NCBI GenBank assembly: GCA_024696005.1
Contig: JAILHF010000040.1
Span: forward strand, 1 to 53,344
From: Lachnospiraceae bacterium
GTDB lineage: Bacteria; Bacillota; Clostridia; Lachnospirales; Lachnospiraceae
Reading direction: 5' to 3'
DNA: 53,344 nt
The position numbers and the translations under genes are program-made. The first letter of the stretch is position 1. Each line of letters begins with the position of its first letter. Of the stretch, positions 1-8,988 are shown piece by piece. The notes under the pieces were generated by a model. That model was not told the DNA's origin and ran no database searches. It saw nothing but the letters and a program-made list of their open reading frames with translations.

Positions 1-1
1 A

Positions 2-232
2 TATCTGCAGATCTTAAACGGTGTTATCATAGGAAAGATGAAACGACCGGAGAGTTTTGATACATACGCGGAGCGTATCCGCTCTGTAGTCACGGATAAA
101 TACAATTGCCCGGATCTGCCGGTTATGAGTGATCTTAACTTCGGACACACATCGCCCATCTGCATACTGCCTTATGGTGCGGAGGCAGAGCTTAACATAG
201 ATAAGATGCAACTCAGTATACTTGAGAGTTAG
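2..232 (+). CDS. S66 family peptidase (LD-carboxypeptidase/MccF type), C-terminal fragment
   Basis: Only the last 76 codons are visible; the reading frame is open to the left edge, so the start lies outside the window. The tail contains DLNFGHTSP followed by PYGAEAEL, which matches the C-terminal part of S66 serine peptidases, where the FGH histidine belongs to the catalytic triad. Family members either cleave the L,D bond of peptidoglycan tetrapeptides or degrade microcin C-like compounds; the fragment cannot tell these apart. A REP-like inverted repeat begins eight bases after the stop codon. Confidence 0.75.
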   Translation, partial: YLQILNGVIIGKMKRPESFDTYAERIRSVVTDKYNCPDLPVMSDLNFGHTSPICILPYGAEAELNIDKMQLSILES

Positions 233-239
233 ACCAACC

Positions 240-352
240 GGGGGACGGTTCTGTGATCGGCCCGGAAAATGGGTTTTTTTAAGCAACAGAAGGGTCATTT
301 TATACTGAAATCAACCGCAGAACCGTCCCCCTGATTGCCCCATGATTGCCCC
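240..352. repeat. REP-like inverted repeat pair plus 10-bp direct repeat
   Basis: GGGGGACGGTTCTG at 240-253 is repeated as its exact reverse complement at 318-331, 64 bp apart. Right after the second arm, TGATTGCCCC occurs twice (332-341 and 343-352) separated by one base. The GGGGACGGTTCTG word resembles dispersed REP sequences linked to Y1 (RAYT-type) transposases in many bacteria; no such transposase is in the window. It fills most of the gap between the S66 and S51 genes. Confidence 0.65.
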
Positions 353-396
353 TTGAAAGATAGATCAATTGTTTGGTGGTTTAGAAGGGAATACAT

Positions 397-1149
397 ATGA
401 TAACTATACTTACAAGTCATTTAGGCGGTTCGTATAAAGTTGACGGAAAGCGTCTGCCGGGACCGATAGCAGATAAAAATGGGCTGCTGGAGAAATTAAA
501 AAATATATGGCCGCAGGATGCGCGGGTTCTCATGATATGTGCAGATTCGGAAGATTATGAAAAGAATGACGCTGTTTTATATTGTTATAAAGAAGCGCTT
601 CCCATGAGCGGGCTAAAGGTTTCATCGATCGGGATGTGTGACGCCAGAACAGAAACTCTGGCAGAGAATATAAGTAAAACGGATGTGATCATCCTTACGG
701 GAGGACATGTACCTACCCAGAATGCTTTTTTCAGAAAGATAGGATTACGGGAGAAGCTGAAAGAATACAAAGGGATAGTGATCGCATGGAGTGCGGGATC
801 CATGAACTGTGCCGATACGGTTTATGCAGGGCCTGAACTTCCCGGTGAAGCGCTTGATCCTGACTTCAAACGCTGGATACCGGGCCTGGGGTTGACGGAG
901 GTTAATATTTTCCCCCACTTCGAGATCTTAAGGGATGATATCCTGGACGGGCTCAGGTTGATCGAAGACATAACATATGCAGACAGCATGGGACATGAGA
1001 TACTGGCACTGAATGACGGAAGCTATATTGTGATCGAAGACGGAAAAACTGAGCTTTTCGGTGAAGCTTACAGTATACTTGATGGAGAGACAGAGCTCAT
1101 CTGCAGGGATGGAGAAAAGTGTATCATAAGCGAGATCACGACTGACTGA
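397..1149 (+). CDS. Peptidase S51 (dipeptidase E-like) family protein
   Basis: A 250-residue protein of the type 1 glutamine amidotransferase-like fold. The nucleophile elbow AWSAGSM (Ser132) is preceded by IILTGGHVPTQ, as in S51 peptidases, which cleave Asp-X dipeptides or cyanophycin-type substrates in the cytoplasm. The C-terminal 50 residues carry a small beta-rich extension (LNDGSYIVIEDG) typical of the PepE-like group. The start is supported by AGAAGGGA at about 383-390. The deacetylase follows after 12 bp, so the two are probably co-transcribed. The exact substrate is unknown. Confidence 0.85.
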   Translation: MITILTSHLGGSYKVDGKRLPGPIADKNGLLEKLKNIWPQDARVLMICADSEDYEKNDAVLYCYKEALPMSGLKVSSIGMCDARTETLAENISKTDVIILTGGHVPTQNAFFRKIGLREKLKEYKGIVIAWSAGSMNCADTVYAGPELPGEALDPDFKRWIPGLGLTEVNIFPHFEILRDDILDGLRLIEDITYADSMGHEILALNDGSYIVIEDGKTELFGEAYSILDGETELICRDGEKCIISEITTD

Positions 1150-1161
1150 AAGGAGAGAAAA

Positions 1162-1857
1162 ATGATAAGAGCATTGTTGACGATTGATGATGTGTCATCA
1201 GAGAATACCCCGGCGATAGTGGATTATCTGAATGAGAAGAAGATAAGGCCGGTCATGTTCGCAGTGGGACAGTGGGCGGAGAAACATCCGGAGCAACTGA
1301 TCTATGCCTTGAAAAGCGGCATCATTGTCGGAAATCACAGTTATACCCATCCGCAGTTTTCCCGCTTGAGCTTTGAAGAGGCCCGGCAGGAGATCGAAAA
1401 GAATGAGGAATTTCTGGACCGCTTTTACGAAAAGGCCGGGGTGGAAAGAAAGTACAGACCCTTCCGCTTCCCTTACGGCGACAAAGGCGGAGAAAACAAA
1501 GAGAGACTGCAGGAGTACCTGCGCGAAAAGAGCTTTGACAAAGTTGATGATACGCAGCTTAAATATCCCTGGTGGAAAGAAAGAGGGCTGGATCAGGATA
1601 TCGATACATTCTGGACGTTTGATTTCGCGGAGTACATGATCCGTCCCGGCAGCGGATTTACCCGGGAAGATGTCATGAAAAGGATCCATGCGACGGAAGC
1701 GGGAGACGGTGCGGTATTGTTGAAAGAAGACAGCGATCATATCCTGCTTTTGCATGCGCATGACGAGACAGAGGAACTGGTACCGGGTTATTACAGGATA
1801 TTTATCGATGAGCTGCTGAAAAACGGTGTGGAGTTCGTGGAACCGCATTTCCTGTAG
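1162..1857 (+). CDS. Polysaccharide deacetylase (NodB homology) family protein
   Basis: A 231-residue protein consisting of little more than a NodB/CE4 domain. Visible motifs are TIDD (Asp9-Asp10), the metal-binding HSYTH (His59, His63) and RPFRFPYGD, with a later LLLHAHD. CE4 enzymes remove N- or O-acetyl groups from chitin, peptidoglycan or xylan. No signal peptide or membrane segment is seen, so the protein appears cytoplasmic, which would suit small oligosaccharides rather than polymer. It sits 12 bp after the S51 gene with a good AAGGAGAG site. Substrate unresolved. Confidence 0.85.
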   Translation: MIRALLTIDDVSSENTPAIVDYLNEKKIRPVMFAVGQWAEKHPEQLIYALKSGIIVGNHSYTHPQFSRLSFEEARQEIEKNEEFLDRFYEKAGVERKYRPFRFPYGDKGGENKERLQEYLREKSFDKVDDTQLKYPWWKERGLDQDIDTFWTFDFAEYMIRPGSGFTREDVMKRIHATEAGDGAVLLKEDSDHILLLHAHDETEELVPGYYRIFIDELLKNGVEFVEPHFL

Positions 1858-1883
1858 ATCAGTTTGCATTATATGGAGGAAGC

Positions 1884-1913
1884 ATGGAAATCTGGTATGC
1901 GATATACTGGTAA
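1884..1913 (+). other. Possible 9-codon leader ORF
   Basis: An ATG with GGAGG four to five bases upstream opens a nine-codon frame (MEIWYAIYW) ending in TAA, just before the TIM-barrel gene. The ribosome site is better than many in the window. It could be a translated leader, or the remnant of an older gene start; nothing else supports it. Confidence 0.15.
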
Positions 1914-1952
1914 AGCATGAGGACGGTACTTTTCTTTTGCGAAGGGAGTAGG

Positions 1953-2789
1953 ATGATGAAGAATCGCATTCTTTGCTCAACGGGAGCTTTGATCGGAAAG
2001 CCGAATGGCCGGGATTTCCGCCTGCTGAAGGAGCTGGCGGGAAAACTGGACTGTGACGGTTTTGAATTCATGATGTACAGCGACTGGTATGACAAAATAG
2101 AGGAGATCATATCCTTTCTGCGGGATAATGGGATCGTCACACCGGCCTATCACTGTCAGAAAAGCATAGGGGAAGGGATCAGCAAGGGCGGAGAAGAGTT
2201 GGAAGATGCCGTGAAACGCTTCCGTGAGAATGCGGAAATGGCCCGTGCCATGGGGGCGGAAAAGATGGTGATGCATCTTTGGGACGGGATCACCTCGGAT
2301 GCGTTTTTTGCGAATAATCTGGCTGCGTATAAAGAACTCCGGCAGATCGCTGATGAATGCGGGGAGCTGCTGCTGGTGGAAAACGTGGTCTGCAATCAAA
2401 TGACACCGATGGAGCATTGGTGCGAACTGGCGGCGGAATACCCGGACATCGTTTTTGTTTTTGACACCAAAATGGCCGCATTTCACGGTCAATTGGAGCT
2501 TCTGTACGAAAAGGAATATGAATGGTTATGGAAGGAGAAACATATCCGCCATTACCATGTGAACGATTACGGCGGAGGGATCAAGGACTGGAGCAATCTG
2601 AAAACGCTCCCCATCGGAAAAGGACATATCGATTTTGAACGCTTTTTGGATTTTGTAAAGAACACGGGCTATGAAGGGGATTTTACGCTGGAGTCGACCG
2701 CATTTGACGCATCCGGGGCGGTGGATACGGAAATGCTGAACCGGCAGATCCGCTATGTAAGAGAGCGCCTGATCCGAAAGGAGGGATAA
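1953..2789 (+). CDS. Sugar phosphate isomerase/epimerase-like TIM-barrel protein
   Basis: About 278 residues of the AP-endonuclease-2/xylose isomerase-like TIM-barrel superfamily. Typical strands and metal-ligand positions are visible: LLVENV (Glu), FVFDTKMAAFHGQ (Asp, His), HYHVNDYGG and a final FTLEST (Glu). Such enzymes isomerise or epimerise sugars or polyols using a divalent metal. A start at 1953 or 1956 is preferred because GAAGGGAG at 1941-1948 lies just upstream; a frame extension back to 1917 lacks a ribosome site. Four bases separate its stop from the GH31 gene, so it likely processes a sugar released by that locus. The specific sugar is unknown. Confidence 0.75.
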   Translation: MMKNRILCSTGALIGKPNGRDFRLLKELAGKLDCDGFEFMMYSDWYDKIEEIISFLRDNGIVTPAYHCQKSIGEGISKGGEELEDAVKRFRENAEMARAMGAEKMVMHLWDGITSDAFFANNLAAYKELRQIADECGELLLVENVVCNQMTPMEHWCELAAEYPDIVFVFDTKMAAFHGQLELLYEKEYEWLWKEKHIRHYHVNDYGGGIKDWSNLKTLPIGKGHIDFERFLDFVKNTGYEGDFTLESTAFDASGAVDTEMLNRQIRYVRERLIRKEG

Positions 2790-2793
2790 TGAC

Positions 2794-5058
2794 ATGCTGA
2801 CAGCAATGCCGCCGAAAAGCCGGACGATAAAAAGCATTGAGCGAAAAGAGGACTGTCTGTACCTGTGCTCTGAATACGGTATGTTATGCCTGGAGCCGAA
2901 AAGCGGGTCCATTGTGCGCATCCGTTTTGCCGTTTCGAAAGAGTTTTCGGGAAAAGAAAAGCCGGGGATCGTTTGTCATGAAGCTTTTTCGGAATGGGAA
3001 TACAGCGAGGAAGAGGATCGTGTGATGCTGACAATGCCTTCCCTGAAGGTGGCTGTAAACAGGTCTTCCTCTGCGCTTTCCTTTTTTGACGGGAATGACC
3101 GCCTGCTTTTTTCACAGGATCCCGAACAGCCCGTCGAGTTTGAAGCTTTCGACAGCTATCATCTGGCAGATGCGGAGCAGAAGACAAAGCAGATCGAGAC
3201 GGCGGACGGAAAGAAGGATGTGATCGAAGAACCGTTAAAAACATTCACGGGACGAAGTTACCATATCCGCATTCACTTTGCGTTGGGAGATGAGGCGATA
3301 TACGGCTTCGGACAACAGGAGAAAGGCTGTGCATCCCTGCGTGGGAAGCATCTGTATCTGCATCAGGCCAACCGGAAGATCGCCATCCCGATGTTTGTTT
3401 CCACGAACGGATACGGCATCCTTACGGATACCTATGCGCCGATGATCTTTCATGACGGTGCGGACGGCACTTATCTGTATCTGGAGGCGGATCAGGAACT
3501 GGATCAGTATTTCATTGCGGGAAACATGAATGAAGTGATCATGGGATATCGTTTGCTCAGCGGGAAAGCGGCATTATTGCCCAAATGGGCTTTCGGATAT
3601 GTGCAGTCGCAGGAAAGATACGAGTCTCAGGAAGAGATCCTTGGGACGGTGGCAAAGTCACGTGAGCTGGGGATCGGCATGGACTGCATCGTGCTGGACT
3701 GGCTCAGCTGGGGAGATAACCAGTGGGGGCAGAAGTCCTATGACGAAAAACGTTTTCCGGATCCGGCGGCGATGATCGGAAAGCTGCATGAAGAACATGT
3801 TCATTTCATGATCTCCATCTGGCCCAACATGGGCGACGGAACGGAAAACCATGAGGAATTTGCCGCAAAGAGATTATTGCTTCCGGGTTCCGGCGTTTAT
3901 GATGCCCTGAAGAAAGAGGCGAGAGATCTGTATTTCGAGCAGCTGAAGCGCACGCATTTTTCATATGGCACGGATGCATGGTGGTGCGACAGCAGCGAGC
4001 CATACACGCCGGAATGGGGGCATGGGATGAGGCCTGAGGAAGGACAGGTCTATCAGGAATACCTGAAGGAGGCAGGGCTGCGGCTTCCGTATGAATACAG
4101 CAACAGCTTTGCGCTCTATCATGCGCTGGGGATCTGGGAGAACCAGCGTGAAGCAATGAAAGACGGAGCGGAAAAACGTGTGTGTAACCTGACCAGGAGT
4201 GCCTATACCGGACAACAGAGATACGGCACGGTCATGTGGAGCGGCGATACCGCCGCTTCCTGGGAAACCCTGCGGGATCAGATCGCGATAGGGCTTCATT
4301 TTTCTGTCAGCGGTCTGCCGTTCTGGACTACGGACATCGGAGCGTTTTTTGTGAAGCGCGGGAATGTCTGGTATTGGAACGGGGAATATGATGAGACAAC
4401 GGATTCCAAAGCCTATTGCGAGCTTTATGTCCGCTGGTACCAGTTTGCGGCCTTCCTGCCGATGTTTCGGGCTCACGGAACGGACTGCCGCAGGGAACTG
4501 TGGAATTTCAGGGATGAATTTTATGACGCCCTGCTGAAGGCGAACCGGCTGCGTTACCGGCTGATGCCATATATTTACTCCGAGGCCGGAAAGGTGTGGC
4601 TCAAGGACCGCTCCATGATCCGCTGGCTTGCGTTTGATTTTGCGGAGGATAAGAATACCTGGGAGATCCGGGACCAGTTCCTGTTTGGTGAATCCCTGAT
4701 GGTGTGTCCGGTTACGGAAGCAATGTATTATGAAAAGGACGGCAGCGGACGAAAAGACGTTTTGAAGAGCAGAAGCGTTTATTTCCCGGCGGGCTGTGAC
4801 TGGTACGATCTGCTGAGCGGGGAGCGCTACGCCGGAGGAAGCCGTCAGGAAGTGCCGGCTCCTTTGGATGTGATCCCGGTATTTGCCAGAGAGGGCAGTG
4901 TGATCCCGATGGCGCAGCCTGCGCGTTCCACGGAGGAACAGGGAGAAGACTATGAGGCAAAGCGTTTCCCGGGAAAAGCCCGGCCTTATGAATTCTATTC
5001 CGATGCCGGGGACGGGTACGGTTATGAGCGCGGTGAATATAAACTGGTCATTTTGTAG
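2794..5058 (+). CDS. Glycoside hydrolase family 31 (alpha-glucosidase/alpha-xylosidase type)
   Basis: A 754-residue GH31 enzyme: an N-terminal beta-sandwich to about residue 250, the (beta/alpha)8 barrel, then C-terminal beta domains. The barrel shows the nucleophile in DAWWCDSSEP (Asp399) and the acid/base in WSGDTAASWE (Asp485). The WWCDSSEP form is nearer to alpha-xylosidase-like and related GH31 subgroups than to starch-type alpha-glucosidases, but specificity cannot be fixed by eye. No signal peptide, so it probably acts on imported oligosaccharides. AAAGGAGG precedes the start. It lies between the TIM-barrel and the nucleoside hydrolase-like gene in a tight run, consistent with one operon. 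Confidence 0.92.
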   Translation: MLTAMPPKSRTIKSIERKEDCLYLCSEYGMLCLEPKSGSIVRIRFAVSKEFSGKEKPGIVCHEAFSEWEYSEEEDRVMLTMPSLKVAVNRSSSALSFFDGNDRLLFSQDPEQPVEFEAFDSYHLADAEQKTKQIETADGKKDVIEEPLKTFTGRSYHIRIHFALGDEAIYGFGQQEKGCASLRGKHLYLHQANRKIAIPMFVSTNGYGILTDTYAPMIFHDGADGTYLYLEADQELDQYFIAGNMNEVIMGYRLLSGKAALLPKWAFGYVQSQERYESQEEILGTVAKSRELGIGMDCIVLDWLSWGDNQWGQKSYDEKRFPDPAAMIGKLHEEHVHFMISIWPNMGDGTENHEEFAAKRLLLPGSGVYDALKKEARDLYFEQLKRTHFSYGTDAWWCDSSEPYTPEWGHGMRPEEGQVYQEYLKEAGLRLPYEYSNSFALYHALGIWENQREAMKDGAEKRVCNLTRSAYTGQQRYGTVMWSGDTAASWETLRDQIAIGLHFSVSGLPFWTTDIGAFFVKRGNVWYWNGEYDETTDSKAYCELYVRWYQFAAFLPMFRAHGTDCRRELWNFRDEFYDALLKANRLRYRLMPYIYSEAGKVWLKDRSMIRWLAFDFAEDKNTWEIRDQFLFGESLMVCPVTEAMYYEKDGSGRKDVLKSRSVYFPAGCDWYDLLSGERYAGGSRQEVPAPLDVIPVFAREGSVIPMAQPARSTEEQGEDYEAKRFPGKARPYEFYSDAGDGYGYERGEYKLVIL

Positions 5059-5074
5059 AGGGAGGAAGCTTATC

Positions 5075-5959
5075 ATGTTTGATGTGCCGGAATACAAGAA
5101 GATAAGAGTGATAGTCGATACCGATGCCGCATGCGAGGCAGACGATCCCTATGCCATCGTACATGCGCTGTTAAGCCCTAAGCTGATCGTCAAAGGGATA
5201 TGTGCGGAGCATTTTGCACAGCCGGGTTCCATGGAGCGCAGCTATGATGAGGTGATCACCATCCTAAAAGCCATGGACATGGAAGTTCCCGTGCTGAAAG
5301 GCCAGAGGGGACCGCTGTCAGAGGACGGAGAACTGTCAGAGGCTTCCGAATTCATCATCAGCGAAGCGTTGAAGGAAGATGACAAGCCCTTGTACCTGCT
5401 CTGTCAGGGGGCGATAAGCAATGTTGCAATGGCAGTCCGGAGCAGGCCGGAGATAGCAGGCCGCATGACGATCATCTGGATCGGTACCCACGGAACGAAT
5501 TACGGAGCTGTGCCTTTCCGTGAGTTTAACGCCGGAAATGATGTGGAAGCGGCAAACCTCATCCTTGAAGAGGATACACAGCTTTGGCTGGTGCCGTCGT
5601 ATGTTTATGCAACGATCAATATCGGGATCGCGGAAATAAAGAGGAGGATCGAGCCCTGCGGAAAGATCGGAGAGCATCTGTACAATAACCTCATGGAATA
5701 CAACCATTCGGAAGGCGCGGGATGGACGCAGGGAGAAAGCTGGTCTCTGGGAGATTCGCCGGCAATAGCCCTTGCCATTAATCCGGGGTGCGGAAGGTTC
5801 GAGATTGCCCCGGCGCCGCATATCGAGGATGACACGGCTTCGACCGAGTGCCCGGATCACCGGAAGATCAGGATCTATAAGGATGTGGATTCCAGATACA
5901 TACTGGAAGATTTCATAGCCAAACTGGAACTTTTTGCCGGAAAGACATCCGGGGCCTGA
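5075..5959 (+). CDS. Nucleoside hydrolase-like (IUNH superfamily) protein
   Basis: 294 residues starting at ATG 5075, with GGGAGGAAG just upstream; a longer in-frame extension overlaps GH31 and is unlikely. The N-terminus RVIVDTDAACEADDPYAI is the calcium-binding motif of inosine/uridine-preferring hydrolases, in the variant DTDAANEADD-like spacing rather than the classic DTDPGIDD. LGDSPAIAL near residue 230 matches the family's late Asp motif. Members cleave N-ribosides, but this subgroup often sits in glycan loci, and its substrate here may be another glycoside. It ends three bases from the convergent AraC gene. Confidence 0.75.
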   Translation: MFDVPEYKKIRVIVDTDAACEADDPYAIVHALLSPKLIVKGICAEHFAQPGSMERSYDEVITILKAMDMEVPVLKGQRGPLSEDGELSEASEFIISEALKEDDKPLYLLCQGAISNVAMAVRSRPEIAGRMTIIWIGTHGTNYGAVPFREFNAGNDVEAANLILEEDTQLWLVPSYVYATINIGIAEIKRRIEPCGKIGEHLYNNLMEYNHSEGAGWTQGESWSLGDSPAIALAINPGCGRFEIAPAPHIEDDTASTECPDHRKIRIYKDVDSRYILEDFIAKLELFAGKTSGA

Positions 5960-5962
5960 CTT

Positions 5963-6760
5963 TCATGCTTTTCGTTTTGGGGAATAGCCGTATTTTTTCT
6001 TGAAGGTCTTCCCCAGGTGAAATTCATCGTAAAAGCCGTAATTTCTGGCGACGTTGGCAAGGATCTCGTCGGGGTGGTCCGAAAGGTACTGACGGACCAT
6101 CTCCAGCTTCATGTTCATCTGATATTGATAGAAACTGACACCGAAGGCCTGGCGGAACAGATCGGAAAGCGTGCGGCTGCAGATGAAGAAGCGGGAGGCC
6201 ATCTCCCCGCAGCTGTACATGTGGCTTGAATTGGTCTGCAGGAGCTCCACGATCGCTTCGACCACTTCCGGATGACGGATCTCTTTTTGCCTTGCGCTGT
6301 TAAGGGATTTGATCTCACACAAAAGCAGACCGAAGAGGAGGGAAAGCTTTTCTTCGCGCAGGGGAGTGTCGCTCCAGTAGGTCGCGATGACCTCTTTGAA
6401 ATACTGCCGTATCCGGGGAACAGACGCGCAATGAAAGAGAGGGGAGCTGCCCCCGGACAGAAGCGGGACATCCGGGGCGGAAGCCCCGTTTTCGGGATAA
6501 AGGTGGATGTACATGTGCCGGTTTCCCGGGGAACTGTTCTTCCGGCCATAGTGGTGATGGCCCGCGCTTAAGATCAGCAGATCATCTTTTTCCATCTGAT
6601 ATGGAATGTCATCTTCATAAATCTCCCAGTCTCCATCCAAAATATACAAAAAATCATGTACAGGAAGAACCCGGTCCGGATGCGGGACGGGCATGACATT
6701 TGTTACGTAATTGGCACTTTCTATCCGATGGCTGGCATTCGTATCAAGGGAAACGGACAT
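5963..6760 (-). CDS. AraC family transcriptional regulator
   Basis: 265 residues: an N-terminal cupin-like sensing domain (VHDFLYILDGDWEIYEDD, then LILSAGHHHYG) and a C-terminal pair of helix-turn-helices ending RNYGFYDEFHLGKTFKKKYGY (split motif of the AraC signature). The start at 6760 is set by GGAGG five bases upstream; earlier in-frame codons would lie inside the promoter -35. The gene is divergent from GH127 and convergent with the glycan operon, so it most likely activates one or both in response to a sugar. The inducer is not known. Confidence 0.9.
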   Translation of the reverse strand: MSVSLDTNASHRIESANYVTNVMPVPHPDRVLPVHDFLYILDGDWEIYEDDIPYQMEKDDLLILSAGHHHYGRKNSSPGNRHMYIHLYPENGASAPDVPLLSGGSSPLFHCASVPRIRQYFKEVIATYWSDTPLREEKLSLLFGLLLCEIKSLNSARQKEIRHPEVVEAIVELLQTNSSHMYSCGEMASRFFICSRTLSDLFRQAFGVSFYQYQMNMKLEMVRQYLSDHPDEILANVARNYGFYDEFHLGKTFKKKYGYSPKRKA

Positions 6761-6785
6761 GTGGACCTCCGACCGGTTTTTCCAT

Positions 6786-6814
6786 ATTATACATTTTCTT
6801 CTCGCTATTATCAA
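6786..6814 (-). promoter_or_regulatory. Promoter of the AraC gene
   Basis: On the minus strand TTGATA (6809-6814) and TATAAT (6786-6791) are separated by exactly 17 bp, with TG one base before the -10. This gives a short leader before the start at 6760. Confidence 0.8.
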
Positions 6815-6918
6815 TGGTCAGCGGGATCATACGATGATAAGCTGACAGTAGTTCAGACCCGATGCACAGACAGCATTAACCAGGCATATAAGGCATGTCA
6901 GCCGGAAAAGAGGAGAAG

Positions 6919-8937
6919 ATGACAGAAGCAGCAGGAAGACCCATTGATCTGAAAAAAGCAAAGATTACAGACCCTTTCTGGAAAGGGGAGATGGAACTGG
7001 TACGAAAGGAAGTGATCCCCTACCAGTGGGATGCGATCAACGACCGCGTGGAAGGGGCGGAGCCGAGTTTTGCCATGCGCAATTTCAAGGTGGCGGGCCG
7101 CATCCAGGCCAAACGCCGCGAACTGGGAAGCGCTTATCAGGAAGTGATCTGGCCCACGGATATCTTCCGGCCGTTTCCGGAGGACATGGATCATCTGGAA
7201 GAACGTTTCTACGGATTTCTGTTCCAGGATACCGATTTCTCGAAATGGATCGAGGCGGTGGGATATTCCCTTACCCAACATCCCGACCCCGAGCTGGAAA
7301 AGACGGCGGATGAAGCGATCGACATCGTCTGCGCGGCCCAGCAGGATAACGGTTATCTGGATACCTATTACATCATCAACGACATGTCGCGCATCTTTAC
7401 CAACCTGCGTGATCACCACGAGCTTTACTGCCTCGGCCATCTGACGGAAGGCGCCGTGGCCTATTACCGGGCGACCGGAAAGGACAAGCTTTTGAACGCA
7501 GCGAAGCGTTTCGCGGACTATGTATATTCCCGCTTCGGAAAAGGAGAGGGACAGATCAACGGCTATCCCGGGCATGAGATCGCCGAGATGGCACTGGTGC
7601 GTCTGTACGAAGTGAGCGGGGAGAGAAAATATCTGGAGCTGAGCAGGTATTTCATTGACGAGCGCGGCACCAGGCCTTATTACTTTGACAAGGAACATCC
7701 CGGCGAGGAGGAAAAGCGCGGCGGCAAGCCCGGTTATCATTATCATCAGGCACATCTTCCGGTGCGGCAGCAGGACGAAGCGGTGGGACATGCGGTGCGC
7801 GCGGTCTATCTGTATTCCGGCATGGCGGATGTGGCGAGACTGACCGGGGATGAGGAGCTCAAACAGGCCTGCCGGCGTCTTTGGGACAATATCGTGAACA
7901 AAAAGATGTACATAACCGGCGGCATCGGAGGCACGCATATCGGGGAAGCCTTCAGCTTCAATTACGATCTGCCCAATGATCTGGCGTATTCCGAGACCTG
8001 CGCGGCGATCGGGCTGGTGTTTTTTGCCAGAAGGATGCTGCAGATGGAAGCGGACAGCCGCTATGCGGATGTGATGGAGCGCGCGCTTTACAACACCGTC
8101 CTGGCCGGCATGGCACTGGACGGGAAGAGCTTCTTTTACGTGAATCCCCTGGAGGTGAGCCCCGAAGCCTGCCGGGAGGATGCGAGAAAAGCGCATGTGA
8201 AACCCGTCCGCCAGAAATGGTTCGGCTGCGCGTGCTGCCCTCCCAATATCGCAAGGCTTTTGAGTTCTGTGGCGGCTTATGCCTATACGGAGAGCGACGA
8301 TACCCTCTTCATGCATCTGTACATGGGAGGAACGGTGGAAAAGGATTATCCGTCGGGCAGGCTGGTCTGGGAGGTGGACGCGGATGTCATTGACGGCAGC
8401 AGGATCCGGGTCAGCTGCAAAGAAGCTTCGGCGGACGGGACCGAAGCGGCGATCGCGATCCGAATCCCGGACTGGTGCGACGGCTATGAGCTTGCGTGCG
8501 GGGAGCATGCACACGAAGCCCGAAAAGGATATGAATACATTAAGGGTGTTTTCCGCCAGGGAGATGTGATCGAGCTGACATTCGATAAAAAGCTCCGGGT
8601 CATGGAGGCGGCATCCGCTGTGGTCGAGGACCAGGGAAAAGTGTCGTTTTCCTGGGGGCCTTTTGTGTACTGCATCGAGGAGAAGGATAACGGAAAGGAC
8701 CTTCATCTGCTCACCGCGGATACGGATGCGTCCAAAGCTGTTTTCGAAAAGACGGAGATCGCGGGAAATACGATGACGAGGATCCTCATGCCCGGAAAAC
8801 GGGAAAAGGCAAAGGAAGGGGCTTTGTATTCGGCATACAGGGAAGCGGAATACGAGGATGCCCGTCTGGTCCTGATCCCTTATTATGCCTGGGCTAACCG
8901 CGGAGAAGGCGAGATGCGGGTTTGGATCCGGCACTGA
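6919..8937 (+). CDS. GH127 family beta-L-arabinofuranosidase-like protein
   Basis: 672 residues from ATG 6919, preceded by AGAGGAG. It matches the beta-L-AFase-like family in length and motifs. In the characterised Bifidobacterium enzyme HypBA1 a zinc site is built from Glu338, Cys340, Cys417 and Cys418, with one cysteine acting as nucleophile; the same set is visible here as ETC (Glu359, Cys361) and GCACCPPN (Cys439, Cys440), with nearly the same spacing. GH127 enzymes release beta-linked L-arabinofuranose from plant hydroxyproline-rich glycoproteins or pectin side chains; some family relatives act on other sugars. No signal peptide is seen. It is divergent from the AraC gene, its likely regulator. 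Confidence 0.9.
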   Translation: MTEAAGRPIDLKKAKITDPFWKGEMELVRKEVIPYQWDAINDRVEGAEPSFAMRNFKVAGRIQAKRRELGSAYQEVIWPTDIFRPFPEDMDHLEERFYGFLFQDTDFSKWIEAVGYSLTQHPDPELEKTADEAIDIVCAAQQDNGYLDTYYIINDMSRIFTNLRDHHELYCLGHLTEGAVAYYRATGKDKLLNAAKRFADYVYSRFGKGEGQINGYPGHEIAEMALVRLYEVSGERKYLELSRYFIDERGTRPYYFDKEHPGEEEKRGGKPGYHYHQAHLPVRQQDEAVGHAVRAVYLYSGMADVARLTGDEELKQACRRLWDNIVNKKMYITGGIGGTHIGEAFSFNYDLPNDLAYSETCAAIGLVFFARRMLQMEADSRYADVMERALYNTVLAGMALDGKSFFYVNPLEVSPEACREDARKAHVKPVRQKWFGCACCPPNIARLLSSVAAYAYTESDDTLFMHLYMGGTVEKDYPSGRLVWEVDADVIDGSRIRVSCKEASADGTEAAIAIRIPDWCDGYELACGEHAHEARKGYEYIKGVFRQGDVIELTFDKKLRVMEAASAVVEDQGKVSFSWGPFVYCIEEKDNGKDLHLLTADTDASKAVFEKTEIAGNTMTRILMPGKREKAKEGALYSAYREAEYEDARLVLIPYYAWANRGEGEMRVWIRH

Positions 8938-8988
8938 GGCAGACGGAATCTGATCGCTGCACTCTATCCCCAAGCCGATTGTTACCAG

